Part shown: piece by piece, positions 31,606-38,078 of the stretch
How the letters are laid out: every line of letters begins with the position of its first letter
Numbering within the stretch: the stretch's first letter is position 1
From: Thermodesulfobacteriaceae bacterium
GTDB lineage: Bacteria; Desulfobacterota; Thermodesulfobacteria; Thermodesulfobacteriales; Thermodesulfatatoraceae
DNA length: 40,040 bases
Reading direction: 5' to 3'
NCBI GenBank assembly: GCA_015494065.1
Contig: WGCA01000067.1
Coordinates: 1 to 40,040, forward strand
The notes under the pieces: generated by a model
What the model was told of the DNA's origin: nothing
Seen by the model: the letters and a program-made list of their open reading frames with translations, nothing else
The model's database searches: none
Program-made: the position numbers and the translations under genes

Positions 31606-32053
31606 CCTGCTTAAAGGTCTGAGCCAAGTATTCCTCCCAGGTCTTGAGAAAGGTCTTCAGTTCAAGGAGCATCTTTTCCCGTTCCGCCTTCAGGTTTTCG
31701 ATCTCTAGCTGGATCTTGCTCCGCTCTTCTTTGGCTTCGCTGATGATCCGGTTGGCCTCTTCACGGGCCCGCACCAGAATCTCCTTGGCCTCCACTTCTG
31801 CCTCTTTCTTGATATTTTCCGCCAGTTCCTGGGCCTTTAAGATGGCCTCTTTTATGGATTTTTCCTCCCGCCGCAAGCGCTCAAGTTCACCCTTTACCCT
31901 GGTCAGCTCATCTTTTAAAGCGTTACTCTCCCGTTGGGCCTCTTTGAGAACCGCAGCTATTTCCTCCAGAAATTCGTCTACCTCGTCTTTCCGGTAACCC
32001 CAAAGCCCGGTAGAAAACTGTTTTTCCTGGATATCAAGGGGGGTCAAAGCCAT
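31598..32053 (-). CDS. DivIVA-like coiled-coil protein
   Basis: This 151-residue protein begins with the DivIVA membrane-binding domain (MALTPLDIQEKQFSTGLWGY then RKDEVDEFLEEIA). It continues as a long heptad-rich coiled coil from about residue 30 to 140, rich in Glu, Lys and Arg. DivIVA and relatives mark curved membranes and recruit cell-division or polar growth proteins. It sits four bases after the YggT-like gene, the classical arrangement near cell-division genes. The Gram-negative role is less defined than in Firmicutes. Confidence 0.9.
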   Translation of the reverse strand: MALTPLDIQEKQFSTGLWGYRKDEVDEFLEEIAAVLKEAQRESNALKDELTRVKGELERLRREEKSIKEAILKAQELAENIKKEAEVEAKEILVRAREEANRIISEAKEERSKIQLEIENLKAEREKMLLELKTFLKTWEEYLAQTFKQDV

Positions 32054-32057
32054 CTGA

Positions 32058-32354
32058 TCACCTCAGGGAATAGGCTAAATCGTAAAGTACGGGAATCAAA
32101 AACTGCCGCAAAAAGATGATGCCTAAAATGGCCACCAGCGGGGATAGATCAATCCCCCCAAGGGGGGGCAGCACCCGCCTTATCCTGGCCAGCACCGGTT
32201 CCGTAACCCCGTAAAGGAATCGGACTATCGGGTTGAAGGGATCGGGGTTTACCCAGGACAGAAGAGCACGAATAATGATAAGCCACATATACAGATTTAA
32301 GGCGATATCAAGTACCGTGGCCAAGGCCTTTAGAAAATGTGAGATGATAAACAT
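32058..32354 (-). CDS. YggT family membrane protein
   Basis: This 98-residue integral membrane protein has two hydrophobic stretches (about 5-33 and 65-95). Between them lies the YggT consensus SWVNPDPFNPIVRFLYGVTE followed by PVLARIRRVLPPLGGIDLSP. The family is linked with osmotic tolerance and with cell-envelope or division clusters, but has no proven activity. It is 13 bases after the MoeA-like gene and 4 bases before divIVA. Confidence 0.9.
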   Translation of the reverse strand: MFIISHFLKALATVLDIALNLYMWLIIIRALLSWVNPDPFNPIVRFLYGVTEPVLARIRRVLPPLGGIDLSPLVAILGIIFLRQFLIPVLYDLAYSLR

Positions 32355-32367
32355 AGCTTACTCCTTT

Positions 32368-33399
32368 CTAACCTCCGCGTCCGAAAGGACAGACTGGAAA
32401 GCGACAGGTTTTGCAACCAAAACAAAAACCCCCGTGCCCCATCCTAGCAATGTCTTCCCTTTTCACCTTCTCTCCACAGATAAGGCGGGGCAGGACCAGG
32501 TCAAGTACGGTGGTGCGAAAATACATCCCGCAGGCCGGAATGCCCAAAATAGGGGTATCTCCCCGGTAGGCCACCAAAAACATGGCCCCGGGCAGAACCG
32601 GGCTCCCGTAAACGAGATCGCTCACCCCTAAAGCGGCGATGGCGTGCCGGGTAACGTCATCCGGGTCCACCGACATCCCCCCCGTTACCAGGACGAGCTC
32701 CGCCCCCTGAGCCAAGACCTCTTCCAGGGTCTTTTTGATGAAGGCCTGGTCGTCAGGACAGAAACGGACCGTCAGGACCTCCAACCCCAAGGCCTCAAGT
32801 TTGGGGGTGAGGGCCGGCACGAAGGCGTCTTCTACCCGCCCGAAATAGACTTCGTTTCCGGTGATCACCAGCCCAACTTTTTTGATGACCGGGGGTTTCA
32901 CCGCCAAAAGATCCGTCTTACCGGCGATCTCCTCCACCTTAACCAGCAAATCCTCTTTTACCACCAGGGGAACCGCCCGACCTGCGGCAACCGCCTCCCC
33001 CTTGCGCACGAAAAAATCGGTATGTTTGGTGGAAAGGATAATCTCCCCCAAAAGGTTAAGGGAAAGCAGGGCCTCTACGTCTATCTTTAAAAGGCCGTCA
33101 TAAGCGGCGTAAAAGGTGACCTTCCCTTCTTTGATTTCCGTGCCATAAGTTACCCCCGGCCCGGCCACGGCTTTGGCCAAGCGCAGGGCGGCTTCATCCT
33201 CGTGGAGCTCGCCAGGCTCAAGCTCGAGGGCGTAAATATGATCTTTGCCCATGCGCTTGAGCCGGGGGATATCTTCGGCCCGAATCACGTGGCCCTTGCG
33301 GAAAGCCGGCCCTTTAAACTCCCCGGGGCGGATTTCGGTAAGGTCGTGGGGAATGACCATCCCCACGGCCTCTTCCACGGGAATGAACCGCGCCTTCAT
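32368..33399 (-). CDS. MoeA-like molybdopterin-binding protein with cysteine tail
   Basis: This 343-residue protein has the MoeA/MogA molybdopterin-binding domain in its second half: GLVITGNEVYFGRVEDAF, LVLVTGGMSVDPDDVTRHAI and VLPGAMFLVAYRGDTPILGIP. The N-terminal half (PVEEAVGMVIPHDLTEIRPG) is shortened compared with standard MoeA. The last 20 residues hold CFGCKTCRFPVC, four cysteines that could bind zinc or an iron-sulfur cluster. A role in molybdenum or tungsten cofactor handling, for example for NapA, is likely but not specified. It overlaps phoH by ATGA. Confidence 0.8.
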   Translation of the reverse strand: MKARFIPVEEAVGMVIPHDLTEIRPGEFKGPAFRKGHVIRAEDIPRLKRMGKDHIYALELEPGELHEDEAALRLAKAVAGPGVTYGTEIKEGKVTFYAAYDGLLKIDVEALLSLNLLGEIILSTKHTDFFVRKGEAVAAGRAVPLVVKEDLLVKVEEIAGKTDLLAVKPPVIKKVGLVITGNEVYFGRVEDAFVPALTPKLEALGLEVLTVRFCPDDQAFIKKTLEEVLAQGAELVLVTGGMSVDPDDVTRHAIAALGVSDLVYGSPVLPGAMFLVAYRGDTPILGIPACGMYFRTTVLDLVLPRLICGEKVKREDIARMGHGGFCFGCKTCRFPVCPFGRGG

Positions 33400-34412
33400 T
33401 GGGCAAGTCCCTTCTTCTCTCTCTCCTTCCCTTCGTACGCCTCAATAATGCGCTGGACCAGCGGGTGTCGTACCACGTCCTGCTTGTCAAAAAAGACGAA
33501 GGCGATCCCCTCTATCCCCTGGAGCAGCTCTATGGCTTCGACCAGGCCACTTTTCTTTACCTCCGGAAGGTCTATCTGGGTAATATCTCCCGTGATTACC
33601 GCCCGGGAACTGTAGCCTAACCTGGTCAGAAACATCTTCATCTGTTCAGAGGTAGTGTTTTGCGCCTCGTCCAGGATGATGAAGGCCTCGTTTAAGGTGC
33701 GCCCGCGCATAAAGGCCAAAGGGGCCACCTCGATGGCACCTTTCTGGATAAGGCGGGAGGCCTTATCGTAGGGAAGCATATCGTAAAGGGCGTCGTAAAG
33801 GGGCCTTAAATATGGGTTTACCTTCTCCACCATATCACCCGGCAAGAAGCCCAACTTTTCACCGGCTTCGACCGCCGGCCTTACCAGCACGATGCGCTGG
33901 ATCTCTCCCCGCATAAAATAAGAAATGGCCATGGCCATGGCGAGATAGGTCTTTCCGGTTCCCGCCGGGCCTACCCCGAAGACGACGTCATGGTTACGAA
34001 TGGCGTCGATATAGATTTTCTGGTTAATGGTCTTCGGGGTGATGATCTTGCGGCCGGAACTTACGAAGACCGTCTCCAGGAAGATATCTTTCAGGTTGGC
34101 CAAAGGATTTTGGCTAATGATACGAGTGGCGTACTCCACGTCACTGGGATAAAGGGTATAGCCTGCCTTAAGTAGCCCGTAGAGTTGCTCACAGGTCCGG
34201 TCCGCAAGTTCCGTATCAAACCTTTCCCCGGTTATCTGCATTTCGTTGCCCCGAACCTGGATATGCACGTTAAAGGCTCGCTCAATGGTCTTCAAATGAG
34301 ACCCCTTTTCCCCGTAAAGCCAACGGGCTAAAGCGTTGTCTTCAAAAGTGCGCTGGACCGTAATTATTTCAGGATTGGTGGCTACTCTTTCCTTCATACC
34401 TCTTCGCTTCAC
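33396..34412 (-). CDS. phoH: PhoH-family ATPase
   Basis: This 338-residue protein has an N-terminal region including a KH-like stretch (KGSHLKTIERAFNVHIQVRG), then the ATPase core with Walker A GVGPAGTGKTYLAMAMA, VRPAVEAGEKLGFLPGD, Walker B AFIILDEAQNTT and the sensor VITGDITQIDLP. PhoH-like proteins act in RNA metabolism, often with the endoribonuclease YbeY; no ybeY follows here. The GTG at 34412 has AAGGA upstream. An ATG at 34397 is an alternative start. It heads the eight-gene minus operon ending at 29232. Confidence 0.93.
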   Translation of the reverse strand: MKRRGMKERVATNPEIITVQRTFEDNALARWLYGEKGSHLKTIERAFNVHIQVRGNEMQITGERFDTELADRTCEQLYGLLKAGYTLYPSDVEYATRIISQNPLANLKDIFLETVFVSSGRKIITPKTINQKIYIDAIRNHDVVFGVGPAGTGKTYLAMAMAISYFMRGEIQRIVLVRPAVEAGEKLGFLPGDMVEKVNPYLRPLYDALYDMLPYDKASRLIQKGAIEVAPLAFMRGRTLNEAFIILDEAQNTTSEQMKMFLTRLGYSSRAVITGDITQIDLPEVKKSGLVEAIELLQGIEGIAFVFFDKQDVVRHPLVQRIIEAYEGKEREKKGLAQ

Positions 34413-34454
34413 CTCTTGTCCTTGGTTTTTTTCAAAATTTTAAAATTTTTCTAA

Positions 34455-34482
34455 ATTATAACCGCTAAGAAAGGCTTTTAAA
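34455..34482 (-). promoter_or_regulatory. Predicted promoter of the phoH operon
   Basis: On the minus strand a perfect TATAAT (34460-34455) lies 16 bases after TTTAAA (34482-34477). The leader to the phoH start would be about 35 bases and is AT-rich, in the only gap (75 bases) between the ClC gene and phoH. Confidence 0.5.
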
Positions 34483-34487
34483 GGGGG

Positions 34488-36230
34488 TTAGATAGAAATA
34501 GGACTTCTTTGACGCTTAATCTCAGCCAGTTTTTGGTTATAAAAAGCAATCACTTCGCGACGAGACAACATGCCCAAGAATTTTTGGGGGGATTCGTCAG
34601 CCACCACGGGGAGCTGGTCTATATTGCGCACGGTAAATTTTTGCAGCGCAGAATGAATATCTTCCGAAGGCGTGACGGTAATTACTTGGGGACGGGCAAT
34701 ATCTTTGATGATCAAAAGATCCCAGAGGGTTTCGTCCTTCAAATATGGCCTGACGTCGTTTAATGAGAATATACCCACGAGCCGACCTTCCTGGTCTACC
34801 ACCGGAAAATAATGTTGTTCGGTTTCATGAAATATTTTAACAAACTCCCGGAAAGGCATGTCCTCCGGGAGCAGGAGCCACTTTTTGCGGGCGGGATCAA
34901 AAATATCCTTCACTTTGGTACCGATTAAGACGTCGTAAAAGAACTCACCCCGGTGGGCAGGGGATTCAAATTTGGTGGGGACCTGGCCTTCGTAAAGACT
35001 CTGATATTTTAAAGGACCGGCCATAAACCTTTGCATCACGTAAGAAATCGTAACCGAAAGGGCGGCGGCCCCTAATACGTGAAAAGCCCCAGTCATTTCG
35101 ATTACCATGAAGAGGGCGGCCAAAGGGACTCGGGCAGCGGCGCCAAAAACCGAAAGCATCCCGATTACGGCGTAAGGAGCGGGAGGTTGTTGAAAGACGT
35201 GGGCCAGCACCCCGCCTAACATGGCCCCCACAAAAAGACTGGGGGCAAAGACTCCCCCTGACCCCCCGGAACCTACCGTCAAGGAAAGGGCCAGTATTTT
35301 GGTAAAAATCAGTACGAACATGAGGTTTACCGGGATTTTTCCTTCAATCGCCGCCTGGATCCAGGGATAACCCCCTCCGAGCAATTGGGGCAGTTTCATC
35401 GCGATAAGACCCAGAAAAAGACCCCCTATGGCCGGTTTAAAGATGTTGGGTATGGGCAAGGCACGGAACAAGTCTCTTACCCGGTAAAAGACCTCCGGTA
35501 AAAAGGAGGCCACCATCCCCGCACAGATTCCCAGACTGGCAAAGGCGAGATACTGGGAAAGTTCTGTGATATAAAAATCGGGCACCCTAAAAAGCGGGGC
35601 CCAACCCACTAAAAATCCGTTTAAGGCGTAAGCCGTTACCGAGGCCAGGAGGCAGAAAAGGACGGCGTGGGCCTCGATATCTACTTCGCTATAAAGAATA
35701 CCCACCGAAAACATGGCCGCGCCAATGGGGGAGCGGAAGACCGCAGCCAAACCGGCCGCCATCCCGATTAGCAATAAAAGACGTGTCTCCGGAACCGATC
35801 GTTTGGTAAGGGTGGCATAAAGAGAGGCGATACCAGCACTTATCTGGACCACCGGGCCTTCACGCCCTGCTGACCCGCCTGAACCGATGGTGACCGCCGA
35901 GGCAATCATTTTGACCAAGGGAACACGGGGCCTGATCTTGCCTTCGCTAAAATGAAAGGCCTTGATGGCCGCATCCGTCCCGTGCCCCTCAGCTTCAGGA
36001 GCCAGGGTGTAAACGATAAGTCCTGAGATTAGCCCCCCTAAAGTAGTGCTTACGGGAACCAAATAGGGGGTGAAATTTGGACCCGGCACCAGTCCGTTAA
36101 AACCTACTAGACGTTCTAAAAAAAGATGATGGACGGTATCTACCAGAAAGGTAAAAACCTGGGCCGAAACAACACCTATTATGCCTAAAAGGAAGGCGTC
36201 GAAAAATAATTTAGTGTATTCTTTTTTCAC
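34488..36230 (-). CDS. ClC-family chloride channel/transporter with CBS pair (copy 1)
   Basis: This 580-residue membrane protein has the ClC fold over residues 1-430. The external-gate glutamate is in GGSAGREGP and a later pore motif in GGSGGVFAPSLFVGAM. Two CBS domains fill the C-terminus (YFPVVDQEGRLVGIFSLND and QLPVVADESPQKFLGMLSRR) and may sense adenine nucleotides. By eye the position of the proton glutamate of the E. coli transporter reads FSVGILY, so both of its glutamates are lost, as in channel-type members. The usual GSGIP is replaced by GHGTD. The GTG start abuts the stop of the second ClC gene with no gap, so the pair is one transcript. Confidence 0.9.
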   Translation of the reverse strand: MKKEYTKLFFDAFLLGIIGVVSAQVFTFLVDTVHHLFLERLVGFNGLVPGPNFTPYLVPVSTTLGGLISGLIVYTLAPEAEGHGTDAAIKAFHFSEGKIRPRVPLVKMIASAVTIGSGGSAGREGPVVQISAGIASLYATLTKRSVPETRLLLLIGMAAGLAAVFRSPIGAAMFSVGILYSEVDIEAHAVLFCLLASVTAYALNGFLVGWAPLFRVPDFYITELSQYLAFASLGICAGMVASFLPEVFYRVRDLFRALPIPNIFKPAIGGLFLGLIAMKLPQLLGGGYPWIQAAIEGKIPVNLMFVLIFTKILALSLTVGSGGSGGVFAPSLFVGAMLGGVLAHVFQQPPAPYAVIGMLSVFGAAARVPLAALFMVIEMTGAFHVLGAAALSVTISYVMQRFMAGPLKYQSLYEGQVPTKFESPAHRGEFFYDVLIGTKVKDIFDPARKKWLLLPEDMPFREFVKIFHETEQHYFPVVDQEGRLVGIFSLNDVRPYLKDETLWDLLIIKDIARPQVITVTPSEDIHSALQKFTVRNIDQLPVVADESPQKFLGMLSRREVIAFYNQKLAEIKRQRSPISI

Positions 36231-37997
36231 TTAACTACGTTGGGATTCCTTTTTTAATTGGTTAAGTCGCCGGTTGTAAAAGTCTATTACCTCTCGCCTG
36301 CTAATCATCCCCAGAAAACGTTTGGGATCATCGTCTGCCACCACGGGCAATTGATCGATATTGCGAATAGTAAACTTGCGCAAAACCGTATTGATATCTT
36401 CGGAAGGAGTAGTAGAAATAATATCTTTTCTGGCAATATCTTTGATTACCAAAATATCTTTAATATCTTCGTTAAACAAAAAGGGACGAATATCATTTAT
36501 GGAAAAAATTCCTACCAGATTGCCTTCTTTATCCACTACCGGAAAATAATGCTGTTCGGTGCGGCCAAAGAAGTTCAAAAATTGACGAAAGGTCATATCC
36601 TCAGGGATGGTGGCCCAGGTCTTAGAAGGCTTAAAGATATCTTTGACCTTGATGCCGGCCAAAATATCCGTAAAAAACTCTCCCCGGTGGGCCGGCGAAT
36701 GGACCGGCGTGGGGACCTGCGATTCGTAGAGGCTACGATAAGGAAGATACTGGGAAAGGGAAGTTTGGATGAGATAGGCCAGCATGACGGAAAGCCCTGC
36801 GGCAGGCAAGAGGTGAAAACCGCCGGTGATCTCCACCACGATGAGACTGTTAGCGATAGGGGCCCGGGCCGCCGCCCCAAAGACCGAGGCCATACCTACC
36901 ACTACGTAAGCCGCCGGAGGCTGGTCAAAAAGGCTCGCGACGAAGCCGCCCAACATACCTCCCACGTAAAGACTCGGGGCAAAATCGCCCCCTGAACCGC
37001 CGGAACCGACGGTCAAAGAAAAGGCCAGGGCCTTGGCCAGGGATAAAATCAACATCATAGTACCAGGTAATTCACCGTTCATGGCCTTTTGCAACCACCC
37101 GTAACCTATCCCCAGCACCTGAGGCAAAAAAAGGGCCAAGACACCCAGCAAAAAACCCCCAAGCCCGGGCTTAATGAAAAAAGGGAGGGGCATCCTGTCA
37201 AAAAAGGAATGGATAGTGCCAAAAATTACGGGAAGGGCGGCCCCCATAAGCCCGCTCAAGATCCCTAGTACGGCAAAAAATAAATATTCGTGGGTCTGGG
37301 TGAGGGCCAGATTTTCCGGTAAGGAAAAAAGGGGTTCCCAGCCGGTGAAAAAACCGGTAAAGGCGTAGGCCACCACCGCGGAAATGAGACAGTAAAGCAG
37401 GGCCCGGGATTCAAACTCTATCTGGCTGTAGAGGACCTCAATGGCAAAAAAGGCACAGCCGATGGGAGACCGAAAAATGGCCGAAAGGCCCGCCGCCATA
37501 CCCATGAGGAGGAGGAGACGTCGCTCATGGGGAGGACGTTTGGTCAAGTGGGCATAGATAGCCCCAATGCCTGAACCGATTTGGGCGGTAGGACCTTCCC
37601 TTCCCGCAGAACCCCCGGAGCCCAAAGTGACGGCGGAGGCGATCATCTTGACAAAAGGGACCCGGAAACGCACCCGGCCTTCCTCAAAATGAAAGGCCCT
37701 GATAGCCGCATCCGTACCGTGTCCTTTCGCCTCTGGCGCCAAAAACTGGACAATGAGACCGGAAATGAGGCCTCCTACGGTGGTTACCACGGGGATTAAC
37801 AGGAGGCCATAGGGGCCTACCCACTCCTGCAGGCTACCCCCTTCGTTAGGAAGTCCGGGAGGGCGATAATGGGCCAGTTTCACTAAGAAAAATGCCTGGG
37901 AAAGATCAACCAGGTGGGCAAAGACAAAAGCGGCTACCGCGCCCACCAGCCCCATCAGCACCGTATCAGCAAGGAGCCAAAGATGGCGTCTCTCCAA
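36231..37997 (-). CDS. ClC-family chloride channel/transporter with CBS pair (copy 2)
   Basis: This is a 588-residue paralogue of the next gene on the same strand, with matching architecture: a ClC domain with GGSAGREGP, GHGTD in place of GSGIP and GGSGGDFAPSLYVGGM, then two CBS domains (YFPVVDKEGNLVGIFSIND and QLPVVADDDPKRFLGMISRR). At the proton-glutamate position it reads FFAIEVLY, that is Glu-Val where E. coli has Glu-Glu, which is typical of channels. Start is TTG 37997 with AGGTGG upstream. Similar sequence and adjacency suggest a tandem duplication and perhaps a heterodimer, since ClC proteins are dimers. Confidence 0.9.
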   Translation of the reverse strand: MERRHLWLLADTVLMGLVGAVAAFVFAHLVDLSQAFFLVKLAHYRPPGLPNEGGSLQEWVGPYGLLLIPVVTTVGGLISGLIVQFLAPEAKGHGTDAAIRAFHFEEGRVRFRVPFVKMIASAVTLGSGGSAGREGPTAQIGSGIGAIYAHLTKRPPHERRLLLLMGMAAGLSAIFRSPIGCAFFAIEVLYSQIEFESRALLYCLISAVVAYAFTGFFTGWEPLFSLPENLALTQTHEYLFFAVLGILSGLMGAALPVIFGTIHSFFDRMPLPFFIKPGLGGFLLGVLALFLPQVLGIGYGWLQKAMNGELPGTMMLILSLAKALAFSLTVGSGGSGGDFAPSLYVGGMLGGFVASLFDQPPAAYVVVGMASVFGAAARAPIANSLIVVEITGGFHLLPAAGLSVMLAYLIQTSLSQYLPYRSLYESQVPTPVHSPAHRGEFFTDILAGIKVKDIFKPSKTWATIPEDMTFRQFLNFFGRTEQHYFPVVDKEGNLVGIFSINDIRPFLFNEDIKDILVIKDIARKDIISTTPSEDINTVLRKFTIRNIDQLPVVADDDPKRFLGMISRREVIDFYNRRLNQLKKESQRS

Positions 37998-38029
37998 AGG
38001 GCCCCCACCTGTCTTCAGAGTCTTCTGGC

Positions 38030-38058
38030 CTTATAGCCTGTTCACGCTCGCTATGCAA
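38030..38058 (-). promoter_or_regulatory. Predicted promoter of the ClC pair
   Basis: On the minus strand TTGCAT (38058-38053) and TATAAG (38035-38030) are separated by 17 bases. They lie in the 81-base gap between the hybrid kinase and the ClC gene. The -10 box is good and the -35 box is weak. Confidence 0.4.
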
Positions 38059-38078
38059 CAATCCACCTGGAATGACGG

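Noticed and set aside
37998-38078. Fluoride (crcB) riboswitch upstream of the ClC genes
   Set aside because: No match to the conserved core of that motif was seen in the 81-base leader region, and the proteins are not of the fluoride-specific ClC type.
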